16,391 nt of DNA, taken from JBEKLJ01 sp050010255 (GTDB lineage Bacteria > Acidobacteriota > Terriglobia > Bryobacterales > Bryobacteraceae). Position 1 is the stretch's first letter. Each line of letters opens with the position of its first letter. The notes below the pieces were generated by a model. It made no database searches, was not told the DNA's origin, and saw only the letters and a list, made by a program, of their open reading frames with translations. This document shows, in pieces, positions 1-7,672 of this stretch. A program made the position numbers and the translations under genes. Location of the stretch: NCBI GenBank assembly GCA_050010255.1, contig JBEKLJ010000061.1, positions 1-16,391 of the forward strand, written 5' to 3'.

Positions 1-179
1 GACAGATCATCGGTGCACACCTGAGAGGGAAACTCTCAACCCAGCACATATTGGGACTGAGACTGTAGATAAAAATGTAGCTGTTGGGAGCACCCAAGGC
101 CACCAAAATTCCACAGGCCGCTACAGGGGCGCTAGTCCGGCTGGGGGCGGACATTGCAATGAAATGAGTTATTTACGGT
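1..179. other. Non-coding flank on the 3' side of tRNA-Pro, with small hairpins and a TGTAG-N7-TGTAG motif
   Basis: No credible gene is seen here. The stretch is rich in short inverted repeats: TGAGAG/CTCTCA with loop GGAAA (22-38), CCCA/TGGG (40-55) and TTGGG/CCCAA with loop AGCA (84-97). Positions 63-82 read CTGTAGATAAAAATGTAGCT, a direct repeat of TGTAG with 12-nt period. It resembles the repeat at 13904-13922. In the direction of tRNA transcription this is the 3' flank, where elements that integrate in a tRNA gene normally sit. It could therefore be one end of another integrated element extending off the left edge. Confidence 0.4.
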
Positions 180-256
180 TGGTCGGGGCGGGCAGATTCG
201 AACTGCCGACCCCCTGCGCCCAAGGCAGGTGCGCTACCAGGCTGCGCTACGCCCCG
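180..256 (-). tRNA. tRNA-Pro (anticodon TGG), complete, CCA encoded
   Basis: On the minus strand the full cloverleaf is present. The acceptor stem is CGGGGCG/CGCCCCG, the D-stem GCGC/GCGC with loop AGCCTGGTA, the anticodon stem CCTGC/GCAGG with loop CTTGGGC (anticodon TGG, reading CCA and other proline codons), the variable loop GGGTC and the T-arm GGCAG-TTCGAAT-CTGCC. The discriminator is A, followed by an encoded CCA (complement of 180-182). All stems pair, so the gene looks functional. Its 3' half (180 to about 227) recurs five times to the right, which makes this gene the reference for the half-gene repeats. Confidence 0.97.
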
Positions 257-321
257 ACGTGGTACTGCTCTGATTCTAGATCCTTTCCGGAATCCGATCA
301 AGACGGCGGACCACAGTTCAG

Positions 322-327
322 TACAAT
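322..327 (+). promoter_or_regulatory. Possible -10 box of the GH2 gene
   Basis: TACAAT lies 32 nt before the GTG start at 360, and an SD-like GGAGG sits at 347-351. No good -35 hexamer is visible about 17 nt upstream. The box overlaps the TTG codon at 327, which argues against that codon as the translation start. Confidence 0.3.
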
Positions 328-359
328 TGAGCTTTCTGGCGCCGCTGGAGGCGCGTATC

Positions 360-3300
360 GTGGCGAAATGGATCGTGGTGTTGAACCTGGTGGCAATCAT
401 GACTCTCGATGCGCAGCAGTACACTCGCGGCGTGGGCGTATATCCGGGCGATCCCAGGGAGGACTTTGGGCCGGTCCTGCGCGTCGCTGAGGCCAGCTAC
501 CGCAACCTGGCGTTTCGCCGGCCGGCTTACCATTCGAGCAGCTACGACTACAACCTGACGGCGCAGTTGGTCACGGACGGAATCAAGGAAACGCGGCTCC
601 CGCGGTGGGTGGCAACGGCGACCAGCCAGCAGGGGACGCTGAACAAGAACGAGCGCGAGAGGCTGCTGGACAACAGCGTGGTGTCGGCCGTGAACTTGAG
701 CGGTCCCCGCGGCTGGGTGCGGATCGAGTTGGGGGGCGGCGACAGCGCGCTGGAGGTAGACCGCGTGGATGTGGACGCGCGGGTGCAGTCGAGCGGGGAT
801 CAACCCGCGGGATGGAACTGCGTCGTATCCGGCTCCGCCGACGGGCAGACGTGGAAAGAACTGGGCCGCCAGGCTGGCACGGGCCGCCCCGCCAGGGAGT
901 TCAAGCCGTCGATCGCGCTGAGCACGACTTCCCGCAGCCGTTTCTACCGCGTGGACTTTGAAGCGGCCAGCGCGCGTTTCTGGCGCGTTTCCGAAGTGAC
1001 TCTCTACGCCCAGGGCCGGCGGCTGCCAGTCGGCGGGCCGCACCATTTCACCAGCGCGTGGATGAGCGCTGGCACGGGCGAAGAGTGGGTATACGTGGAC
1101 TTGGGTACGCCCTCGAAGTTCGACCGTCTGATGCTGTATTGGATACGGCGCGCGGCGGAAGGCTCCATTCAGGCGTCGGATGACGCGATGAATTGGAGGA
1201 CCCTCCAGGCTCTGGCCCCGGGAGCAGGGATGGCTGAGGAGATCAAGCTGGCCGCGCCCACCCAGGCAAGGTACGTGCGCGTGCTGATGACGCGGCCGGC
1301 TTCGCCTGAGGGTTACATCCTCAGCGAACTGGAGGTGTACGGGTGGGGCGGGCTCACGGCGCGGCCGAAGCCGGCGCCCGCCGCGCGCGCCGATGGGCGG
1401 CTCGAACTAGCGGGGGGCGCATGGCGAGTCGAGCGCAGCTCGCTGGTGACGGCAACCGGAGAGACCCTGTCCAAACCGGGGTTCCAGGACCAGGACTGGC
1501 TGGTGGCAACCGTCCCGGGTACCGTGCTTGCCAGCTATCTGAACGCCGGGGCGCTGCCCGACCCGAACTACGGCGACAACCAACTGATGATCTCCGACTC
1601 GTTCTTCTATTGCGACTTCTGGTACCGGAACGAGTTCGTCGCGCCGCGGGTCGCCGCGGGTAGGCGGATGTGGCTGAACTTCGACGGCATCAACTGGAAG
1701 GCGGACATCTTCCTGAACGGCGAGAACATCGGGCGCATCGAAGGCGCATTCATGCGCGGGCGGTTCGACGTCACCGGACGTCTCCGTCCCGGACGGAAGA
1801 ATGCGCTGGCGGTGCGCATCCAGAAGAATGCGACACCAGGATCGGTCAAGGAGAAGACGGTCGAAAGCCCTGACCAGAACGGCGGCGCGCTGGGCGCGGA
1901 CAACCCCACCTACCACGCTTCCATCGGCTGGGATTGGATCCCGACCATCCGCGGACGGAACACCGGCATCTGGAACGATGTCTACCTGAGCACCAGCGGG
2001 CCTGTCACCATTGAGAATCCCTTCGTCACCGCCACCCTGCCGCTGCCGGACACCACGCACGCGGACGTGAGCCTGGAAGTGACTCTGCGCAATCACGGAT
2101 CAAGGGCCGTGAGGGGAACACTGCTTGGGCGATTCGGCCAGGTGGCGTTCCAGATGCCGGTGAGGGTGGACGCAGCGACCGCGAAGACGGTCAGGCTAGA
2201 CCCGTCCACGCACCCGGCGCTGCGGCTGCGGAACCCGAAGCTGTGGTGGCCGGCGGGATACGGCGACCCGAACCTCTACCGCGTCGAGCTGAGGTTTGAG
2301 ACCGGGCATAAGCGGGTGTCGGACTCGACGTCATTCCAGACGGGAGTGCGGCAGTTCACTTACAGCGAGGAGGGCGGCGCGCTCAGGATCTGGATCAACG
2401 GCAGGCGCTTCGTGGGTCGTGGCGGGAACTGGGGCTTCAGCGAGTCGATGCTGCGGTACCGCGCGCGCGAGTACGACGTGGCCGTGCGCTACCACCGCGA
2501 CATGAACTTCACCATGATCCGAAACTGGGTGGGGCAGATCGGCGACGACGAGTTCTACGCGGCGTGCGACCGGCACGGCATCGTCGTGTGGCAGGATTTC
2601 TGGCTGGCCAATCCATTGGACGGCCCGGACCCGGACGACAACGAGTTGTTCATGCGGAACGTGAACGACACGGTCCTGCGGATTCGCAACCATCCCTCCC
2701 TCGGGCTGTACTGCGGGCGCAACGAAGGCAATCCGCCCAAGGCGCTCGACGAAGGGATGAGGAAGACCTTGGCAGAGATGCATCCCGGGGTGCACTACAT
2801 CTCCAACTCGGCGTTTGGCGTGGTGGGCGGGGGTGGACCGTACCGGGCCATGCCGCCGAAGTTCTACTTCCAGTACCGGGCGACGCCGAAACTGCACAGC
2901 GAGCTGGGCATGCCCAATATCGTCACCATGGACAGCTTGCGCGGCATGATGCCGGAGGCGGTGATGTGGCCGCAAGGGCGCATGTGGGGCCTGCACGATT
3001 TCTGTCTCCGGGGCGCGCAGGGCGGCATTTCATTCCGCGAGCGGATTGAGAAGAGCTACGGTGGCGCGGACAACGCGGCGGACTGGGTGTCGCTGGCTCA
3101 GTTCGTCAATTATGAAGGCTACCGCGCCATGTTCGAAGCGCAGAGCCGCAATCGGATGGGCATGCTGATTTGGATGAGTCACCCCGCCTGGCCGTCCTTC
3201 GTCTGGCAGACCTACGACTATTACTTCGAGCCCACGGCCGCATACTTCGGCGCCAAGAAGGCGTCGGAGCCGCTGCATATCCAGTGGAACTCGGCGTCGG

Positions 3301-3872
3301 AAACCATCGAGGTGGTGAACTACAGTGGGGGCGATGCGCGCGGCCTGACCGCCCGGGTCGAGGTTCTGAACATGGACGGCGCGGTGAAGTGGCAGAAGAC
3401 GGTTTCTCTGGATAGTGCCGAGGACAGCACGGCATCCTGCATCCAGATGGAATACCCCGCTGGGTTGACTCCCGTGCATTTCCTCAGGCTGACGCTGACC
3501 CGCGGCGGCGCGATCGTGTCGGAGAACTTCTACTGGCGCGGGCTGGAGGAGAACGATTATCGGACGCTCCGCGAGCTGCCGAAGGTGAAGCTGGAGGTCT
3601 CAACCGCTGTTCAACGGCAAGGCGGCCGCTGGCGGTTGACGACCGAGTTGCATAACGTCTCTAGCGCTCCGGCGTTGATGGTGAGGTTGAAGGCGGTACG
3701 GGAGAAGAGCAGGGACCGCATTCTGCCCGCGCTTTTCAGCGACAACTACATAGCGCTGATGCCCGGCGAGCGGCGTACGATCGTCACCGAGTTCGAGGAC
3801 GCCGACACGCGGGCGGAAAGCCCTCGGGTCGTGGTTGACGGCTTCAATACGGGCGAGGTGGTGGACAGATAG
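360..3872 (+). CDS. Secreted GH2-family glycoside hydrolase (exo-beta-glucosaminidase/beta-mannosidase-like) with two F5/8C-like domains
   Basis: This protein of about 1170 aa probably removes beta-linked sugars from polysaccharide ends outside the cytoplasm. I chose the GTG at 360 because GGAGG lies 8 nt upstream and the resulting N-terminus (MAKWIVV...TLDA, then QQ) is a good signal peptide; the in-frame TTG at 327 adds 11 unlikely residues. Domains seen: two discoidin-like F5/8C modules (about 45-218 and 223-330), a GH2 sugar-binding jelly roll (about 355-545, including FYCDFWYRNEF and GWDWIPTIRGRNTGIW), an Ig-like sandwich, then a TIM barrel from about 685. GRNEGNPP places the likely acid/base at Glu789 and SELG the likely nucleophile at Glu848, as in GH2 beta-mannosidase/CsxA-type enzymes. 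A C-terminal beta-sandwich region follows. Substrate is not determined. It is the only gene between the intact tRNA-Pro and the first half-copy. Confidence 0.88.
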   Translation: MAKWIVVLNLVAIMTLDAQQYTRGVGVYPGDPREDFGPVLRVAEASYRNLAFRRPAYHSSSYDYNLTAQLVTDGIKETRLPRWVATATSQQGTLNKNERERLLDNSVVSAVNLSGPRGWVRIELGGGDSALEVDRVDVDARVQSSGDQPAGWNCVVSGSADGQTWKELGRQAGTGRPAREFKPSIALSTTSRSRFYRVDFEAASARFWRVSEVTLYAQGRRLPVGGPHHFTSAWMSAGTGEEWVYVDLGTPSKFDRLMLYWIRRAAEGSIQASDDAMNWRTLQALAPGAGMAEEIKLAAPTQARYVRVLMTRPASPEGYILSELEVYGWGGLTARPKPAPAARADGRLELAGGAWRVERSSLVTATGETLSKPGFQDQDWLVATVPGTVLASYLNAGALPDPNYGDNQLMISDSFFYCDFWYRNEFVAPRVAAGRRMWLNFDGINWKADIFLNGENIGRIEGAFMRGRFDVTGRLRPGRKNALAVRIQKNATPGSVKEKTVESPDQNGGALGADNPTYHASIGWDWIPTIRGRNTGIWNDVYLSTSGPVTIENPFVTATLPLPDTTHADVSLEVTLRNHGSRAVRGTLLGRFGQVAFQMPVRVDAATAKTVRLDPSTHPALRLRNPKLWWPAGYGDPNLYRVELRFETGHKRVSDSTSFQTGVRQFTYSEEGGALRIWINGRRFVGRGGNWGFSESMLRYRAREYDVAVRYHRDMNFTMIRNWVGQIGDDEFYAACDRHGIVVWQDFWLANPLDGPDPDDNELFMRNVNDTVLRIRNHPSLGLYCGRNEGNPPKALDEGMRKTLAEMHPGVHYISNSAFGVVGGGGPYRAMPPKFYFQYRATPKLHSELGMPNIVTMDSLRGMMPEAVMWPQGRMWGLHDFCLRGAQGGISFRERIEKSYGGADNAADWVSLAQFVNYEGYRAMFEAQSRNRMGMLIWMSHPAWPSFVWQTYDYYFEPTAAYFGAKKASEPLHIQWNSASETIEVVNYSGGDARGLTARVEVLNMDGAVKWQKTVSLDSAEDSTASCIQMEYPAGLTPVHFLRLTLTRGGAIVSENFYWRGLEENDYRTLRELPKVKLEVSTAVQRQGGRWRLTTELHNVSSAPALMVRLKAVREKSRDRILPALFSDNYIALMPGERRTIVTEFEDADTRAESPRVVVDGFNTGEVVDR

Positions 3873-3909
3873 CTGCCGTGCTCGCGGACCTTTCAACGCC
3901 CAAGAGCAT

Positions 3910-3958
3910 TGGTCGGGGCGGAGGGATTTGAAGCCACGACGCCTTGCGCCCAAGGCGG
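3910..3958 (-). repeat. tRNA-Pro 3'-half copy 2 (att-like site)
   Basis: It aligns without gaps to the 3' half of the tRNA-Pro gene at 180-256: CCA (TGG at 3910-3912), acceptor 3' strand, degenerate T-arm, variable loop and the anticodon loop (GCGCCCAAGG), stopping in GCGG just past the loop. The T-stem is broken (GTGGC/CCCTC), so this is not a functional tRNA. The D-arm and acceptor 5' strand are absent. It follows the GH2 stop by 38 nt. The adjacent CCA-side flank resembles that of the copy at 5443. Confidence 0.85.
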
Positions 3959-3999
3959 ATTCGAGCCAGCCCGGGTCGAGCTCAGCGTGGCCCTGGCTT

Positions 4000-4638
4000 T
4001 CACTCCGGCGTCTTCGGCGCCGCAGGTCTTGTCACCGGCGGCACCACGGCTCCAAGGTCGGCTGGAGCCTGGCGTTCCTCGCTGGGGTGGCCTTCTACGC
4101 GGCCTGGAAGCTGCGCGGCGCCCTCGTCGGCCGTCCGAACTGTCCCCGCCAGGAGCTTCTGGAGGAGGTCCTCACGAGGAGGGGGCACGGTGGCAGCGAC
4201 GGCTTTGGTGAAGGCAGCAGATTCGCGCGACTGCGTGTCAACCGCGCTCAGCGCCAGCCGCGACTGAGTGAGCGCCTGCTGCGTCCCAATGAGCTCCTGC
4301 CGCGTCCCAGCAAACTCCCTCCGCGTCTCAATGAGATCCCGCCGTGTCCCAGTGAGCTTCTGCCGCGACCGAGCGAGGTCCTGCTGCGACCGAGCGAGGT
4401 CCTGCTGCGTCCCAGTGAGCGCCTGCTGCGCCCCAGTGAGCGCCTGCTGCTTCTTATTGAGCTCCTGCTGCTTCGTAGTGCGCTCCTCAGCGGACTCTCG
4501 AAACTCGTGGGCAGCGTACAACACGAGCGCAGCCGTCAACACAATAGGAATGATCGTGTAAAGCATGGCGCGCCGGCGAGCGCGCCGTTCACGGGCCTCC
4601 AGTTGTTGCACCAGTGCCAGCGGGTCAAGATCAGACAT
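4000..4638 (-). CDS. Membrane-anchored coiled-coil protein of unknown function
   Basis: I do not recognise a family. The 212-aa product has a basic N-terminal stretch (residues 14-23, with RRARRR), one membrane segment (about 25-43) and then ten uninterrupted heptads (QQELNKK, QQALTGA, QQALTGT, QQDLARS and so on). These predict a long parallel coiled coil, probably outside the cytoplasm by the positive-inside rule. The tail is Pro/Ala-rich. The heptads are encoded by ten 21-bp repeat units. It starts 6 nt after the stop of the upstream minus-strand gene (4645-4986), so the two form an operon and may be partners. The stop lies 42 nt from the half-tRNA at 3910-3958. An oligomeric scaffold or stalk is conceivable, but that is speculation. 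Confidence 0.65.
   Translation of the reverse strand: MSDLDPLALVQQLEARERRARRRAMLYTIIPIVLTAALVLYAAHEFRESAEERTTKQQELNKKQQALTGAQQALTGTQQDLARSQQDLARSRQKLTGTRRDLIETRREFAGTRQELIGTQQALTQSRLALSAVDTQSRESAAFTKAVAATVPPPREDLLQKLLAGTVRTADEGAAQLPGRVEGHPSEERQAPADLGAVVPPVTRPAAPKTPE
4262..4471 (-). repeat. Ten tandem 21-bp units encoding coiled-coil heptads
   Basis: Ten contiguous 21-bp units run from 4262 to 4471. The units at 4367-4387 and 4388-4408 are identical, and those at 4409-4429 and 4430-4450 differ at one base. Others are more diverged. Each unit encodes one heptad, so gain or loss of units keeps the reading frame and changes coil length by 7 residues. Confidence 0.9.
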
Positions 4639-4644
4639 CCCCTA

Positions 4645-4986
4645 TCACCCTAGCAGGCCCTTCTCGATCACCTTCCAGGCAAGTTCGTCCATGTGGGCCC
4701 GGTCCTCGTCAGATGTCGTTGCCAGTTGACACCTAATGCCCTCAACCATTTCAATCCGCTCCTGGCGCGTCATGATCTCCTTGTAAGGAAGTGCGCTGAA
4801 ACTAGCGATGCAGATGCCGGACAAGGTAGGAAACAGCATCTTCGTGGCCCCGCCCGGCCACAGCACTCCAGTGGAGACGCACGCGATGCCGAACAGCACG
4901 AGAATGGCTCCCATGCAGGTGCAATGCCGGACTGTTCGCCGATTGCAGGATATTAGGCTGTCAATCAGTTCCAGAGTGTCGGGCAT
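4645..4986 (-). CDS. Small protein with two predicted membrane segments, unknown function
   Basis: This is a 113-aa product with two hydrophobic stretches (about 24-43 and 49-66) joined by a short loop (WPGGATK) and a charged C-terminal part with TRQERIEM and an acidic segment. It has an N-terminal Cys cluster (SCNRRTVRHCTC). It is not recognisable as a known family from sequence. It is the first gene of a two-gene minus-strand operon with the coiled-coil gene, separated by 6 nt. A clear TATAAT (5020-5025, minus strand) and a G:C hairpin lie just upstream, supporting this start and a short leader. The conserved arrangement suggests a joint membrane-associated function, possibly host-protective cargo of a small mobile unit. 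Confidence 0.6.
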   Translation of the reverse strand: MPDTLELIDSLISCNRRTVRHCTCMGAILVLFGIACVSTGVLWPGGATKMLFPTLSGICIASFSALPYKEIMTRQERIEMVEGIRCQLATTSDEDRAHMDELAWKVIEKGLLG

Positions 4987-5004
4987 AGTGCCTATTTGAT
5001 CGAG

Positions 5005-5025
5005 CCCCCATTTGGGGGAATTATA
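5005..5025 (-). promoter_or_regulatory. Promoter -10 TATAAT with G5 hairpin in the leader of the small membrane operon
   Basis: On the minus strand GGTATAAT (TATAAT 5020-5025) precedes the ATG at 4986 by 33 nt. Between them, 5005-5018 is a perfect 5-bp G:C inverted repeat around a 4-nt loop, located where transcription should begin. It could be an operator or a 5'-end stabilising hairpin. No -35 box is convincing. Confidence 0.45.
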
Positions 5026-5442
5026 CCATCGCCGGGCAAAGTTCTGGCTCGTTTTTGAACTGAGTCGCCCAGAATGCTACCGAGAGCTTACCCGCCGAGC
5101 ATCAGGCGGGCGAGGGGGGCCGGCACTGCTGTCCAAGTTAGCCGCTGCCAGAGCATTTTGGACAGGCCAAGTCGTTGATTCTATTGACGCGGTCGCGTCG
5201 CCTGAAAACCAGGTTCCGGCGCTCCTCAGATGCTGTCCGAATTGGCTCTGGACGGTGCGTGACGGCCCTCGCTGACCACGCCAACAGGCCAAGAGCATGG
5301 TTCTGCGGGCCTTCCAGCCCTTTCAGGACTCGACGCCTGCCTGAGCGGTTCCACAAGATGCTGTCCAAGCTGCCCCGGCGCAAATGCCATTTTGGAAAAC
5401 CGGGACACTACACTCGATTACAGTTACGACGCCCAACGGCAT

Positions 5443-5490
5443 TCGTCGGGGCGGACGGACTTAAACCCACGACCCCCTGCGCCCAAGGCG
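5443..5490 (-). repeat. tRNA-Pro 3'-half copy 3 (att-like site)
   Basis: Gap-free match to the 3' half of the intact tRNA-Pro. The acceptor strand and anticodon loop (CCCTGCGCCCAAGGCG) are conserved, the CCA position reads CGA, and the T-stem has two mismatches. The CCA-side flank resembles that of copy 2 (about 12 of 15 positions). Beyond the anticodon loop, 5488-5524 shares about 20 of 37 positions with the arms of copies 4 and 5. The 5' half of the tRNA is absent. Confidence 0.85.
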
Positions 5491-5630
5491 GATCCCACCG
5501 TTGCGGGAATCCGCCGGTTTTTGAGAGGCCTGCGATCCGAGGGCCGGGGTGGGGCCTGGCTCAGAAAGACATTTCTAACGAGGGTTGATAGGCGCTCAGA
5601 GGCGCGGGCTGCAGACACTCTTCTGCGTTG

Positions 5631-5636
5631 TATACT
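5631..5636 (+). promoter_or_regulatory. Possible -10 box of the propeller gene
   Basis: TATACT lies 88 nt before the ATG at 5724, and no convincing -35 is seen. The leader includes an SD-like GAGGA at 5711-5715. Confidence 0.3.
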
Positions 5637-5723
5637 CTCAGCTACCGTGCCGACAGCATCATTCAATCTGCAATACTTCCCCGTCGTGCCCGGCGCCGGG
5701 GAGATCCACTTTGAGGATCCATC

Positions 5724-7250
5724 ATGAACAGACATCTCGTGACTTTTCTCGCACTCGGTTGTCTTGCCGCCGCGGCCCTCGCAGGCGATCTCCCCCTGTT
5801 CGAATCGAACACCGACGTGGGTGTAACTCCCCTGAAAGGGAGCGCGGAGTTTGTGAACGGAGAGTACCGGATTACGGGCGGCGGAGCGAACATCTGGGCC
5901 GAAACCGACGCGTTCCACTATGTGTGGAAGCAGGTCTCGGGCGACGTTGCCCTCACCGCCGACGTACGCTTCATCGGCGCCGGCGCGGTGGCGCACCGCA
6001 AAGCGGCGCTGATGATTCGCCAGAATCTCGATGCGGGCTCCACTTACGCCGACGTGGCGTTGCACGGCGACGGTCTGACGGCGCTTCAGTTCCGCCCCGC
6101 GGCCGGCGCGGCGACCCAGGAGATCCGCTCGGAGCTGAACGCGCCGGTGCGCATTCGCATCGAGCGGCGCGGCGACCGATTCACGATGTATGCTGGGAAT
6201 CCCGGTGAGGAGCTCAAGCCGGCGGGCTCCGCGACGGTGGCGCTGCACGATCCCGTCTACGCCGGACTCGCGGTGTGCTCGCACACGACGGAGGTCTTGG
6301 AGACCGCGGTGTTCTCGAACGTCAGAATCGAGCCCCTGGCGCCGCAAGCGCCGCCGCCGCCCCGCTTCGCGAGCAGGATTTCGATCTACGACCTGAAGAC
6401 CAGGTCCCTGCGAACCCTCTACCAGGCGAACGAAATCTTCGAAGCTCCCAACTGGTCCCGCGACGGGAAGTACCTTCTGATTAACTCCGGAGGCCGGCTG
6501 TTCCGGATCCCGGTGGAGGGCGCCAGTGCGGAGCTCGTGCCGCTGGGTCTTGACCCCTCGCTGCGATGCAACAACGACCACAATCTGTCCCCGGATGGCA
6601 GGCAGCTCGCGCTGTCGGCCTCCTCTCCGTCATCCCTGCAGTCGCAGGTCTACATAGCATCCGCGGACGGCTCGAATCCCAGGCTGCTGGTCTCGGCGAC
6701 GCCCAGCTACTTCCACGGCTGGTCGCCCGACGGGCGCTGGGTGAGCTACGTCGCGCAGAGGACCGGCAATTACAGCCTCTTTCGCATGGCCGTTGCGGGC
6801 GGCGAAGAACAACGGCTGACCTCGAAGCCGGTTTACGACGACGGTCCCGACTATTCCCCGGACGGCAGATGGATCTACTTCAACTCGAACCGCTCCGGCG
6901 GATGGGACGTCTGGCGCATGCCGGCCGAAGGCGCCGGACCGGACGACGCGCAAGCCCAGCGGGTCACGAGCGACGATCTCGAAGACTGGTTCCCGCATCC
7001 TTCCCCGGACGGAAAACACCTGCTGGTGTTCTCCTTCCCGAAGGGAACCACCGGGCATAACGACCGGATGGCGGGAGTGCAGCTTCGGCTGATGCGGCTG
7101 CCCGGCGCCAAGCTCAAGCCGGCGCGGCCAGAAGTGTTGCTGACGTTCTTCGGCGGGCAGGGCACGATCAACGTCAACTCCTGGTCGCCCGATTCCAAAC
7201 GCTTCGCGTTCGTGGTTTTTGAACCCCTGCCCGCGGCAGCCGCAAAATGA
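5724..7250 (+). CDS. Exported TolB-like beta-propeller protein with N-terminal lectin-like (DUF1349-type) domain
   Basis: A 508-aa protein with a clear signal peptide (MNRHLVTFLALGCLAAAALA, then GD). Residues about 25-205 resemble a concanavalin-like DUF1349 sandwich (IWAETDAFHYVWKQVSGDV, HRKAALMIRQ, YADVALHGDG). A Pro-rich linker leads to a propeller from about 215, with PD40/WD40-like motifs NWSRDGK, NLSPDGR, GWSPDGR, DYSPDGR, PSPDGK and SWSPDS (near residues 243, 288, 332, 376, 426 and 486), giving six blades. Such proteins bind rather than cleave, usually in the periplasm or at the surface; carbohydrate binding is inferred from the lectin-like domain. GAGGA 9 nt before the ATG supports the start. 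It is the only gene between half-copies 3 and 4. Confidence 0.85.
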   Translation: MNRHLVTFLALGCLAAAALAGDLPLFESNTDVGVTPLKGSAEFVNGEYRITGGGANIWAETDAFHYVWKQVSGDVALTADVRFIGAGAVAHRKAALMIRQNLDAGSTYADVALHGDGLTALQFRPAAGAATQEIRSELNAPVRIRIERRGDRFTMYAGNPGEELKPAGSATVALHDPVYAGLAVCSHTTEVLETAVFSNVRIEPLAPQAPPPPRFASRISIYDLKTRSLRTLYQANEIFEAPNWSRDGKYLLINSGGRLFRIPVEGASAELVPLGLDPSLRCNNDHNLSPDGRQLALSASSPSSLQSQVYIASADGSNPRLLVSATPSYFHGWSPDGRWVSYVAQRTGNYSLFRMAVAGGEEQRLTSKPVYDDGPDYSPDGRWIYFNSNRSGGWDVWRMPAEGAGPDDAQAQRVTSDDLEDWFPHPSPDGKHLLVFSFPKGTTGHNDRMAGVQLRLMRLPGAKLKPARPEVLLTFFGGQGTINVNSWSPDSKRFAFVVFEPLPAAAAK

Positions 7251-7353
7251 AAACGCGAATCCTCACCTGGGTTTTTCTGCCCCTGCCGCCTGCCGGCAGA
7301 CTGTGAGCCAGCCGTGATGCTGTCAGCGGCAGCCGCAAACGGATGAGACGATT

Positions 7354-7401
7354 TGGTCGGGGCGGGCGGAGTTGAACCAACGACCCCCTGCGCCCAAGGC
7401 G
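7354..7401 (-). repeat. tRNA-Pro 3'-half copy 4 (att-like site)
   Basis: Gap-free match to the 3' half of the intact tRNA-Pro, with CCA conserved (TGG at 7354-7356), acceptor strand intact, anticodon loop CGCCCAAGG intact and one mismatch in the T-stem. The match ends at the anticodon loop. The 37 nt from 7399 align without gaps to those from 10503 (28 of 37 identical, including TGCCCT and TTTTCA), so the shared site is larger than the tRNA half. Confidence 0.9.
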
Positions 7402-7672
7402 GATTACGGTGGCATTCGCAAGTGCCCTGTTTTCAGGTGGCCGACGTGTAGCCGGTGATCTGGGCATGCGCTCTTCATGCCCGCTCCAGACTGCCCAGAC
7501 GTGTCCCTCGGGCTCTCTGCACGGCGCCGCACCAGCACGTCACGTCCAATGGCAGCGTCCTTCACATCGCTCGAAGTCTCCACGCTTTGTCCGGATTCGG
7601 TTCTGGCGACAGACAGCCGAGGCTGCGACCCAGGAGATTCTCGCGCGAGGAGGTCCACCGGGGCTTGCCGGG

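Larger units (their letters stand above)
4987..5723. other. 737-bp non-coding stretch with degenerate repeats and a tRNA half-copy
   Basis: No open frame here looks like a real gene. From the left it holds the small-operon promoter (5005-5025), an inverted repeat CCCGCC/GGCGGG (5091-5110), three copies of TGCTGTCC followed by A or G (5127, 5231, 5359), and TTGATTCTATTG at 5175-5186. That last motif is otherwise found at the CCA side of the tRNA half at 13773. A degenerate CTACA...TTACA motif (around 5408-5423) precedes the tRNA-Pro half-copy (5443-5490), and a TATACT box (5631) precedes the propeller gene. It looks like decayed junction material between mobile units. Confidence 0.5.

Noticed and set aside
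327..359. TTG at 327 as start of the GH2 gene
   Set aside because: It overlaps the likely -10 box and has no ribosome binding site. GTG at 360 has GGAGG upstream and gives a proper signal peptide.
173..424. Minus-strand frame containing GVAQPGSAPALGAGGRQFES
   Set aside because: This is the conceptual translation of the tRNA-Pro gene, not a protein. Similar false peptides (FKSLRPDQ, QCESARPEQ) arise at the half-copies near 3600-3953 and 10358-10540.
4262..4471. CRISPR-like repeats
   Set aside because: The 21-bp units are contiguous without spacers and are explained by a coiled-coil coding sequence.
5012..5588. Short open frames on both strands in the 5.0-5.6 kb gap
   Set aside because: No ribosome binding sites, no family resemblance, overlapping frames and passage through a tRNA half-copy. 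They look like chance frames in G+C-rich DNA.
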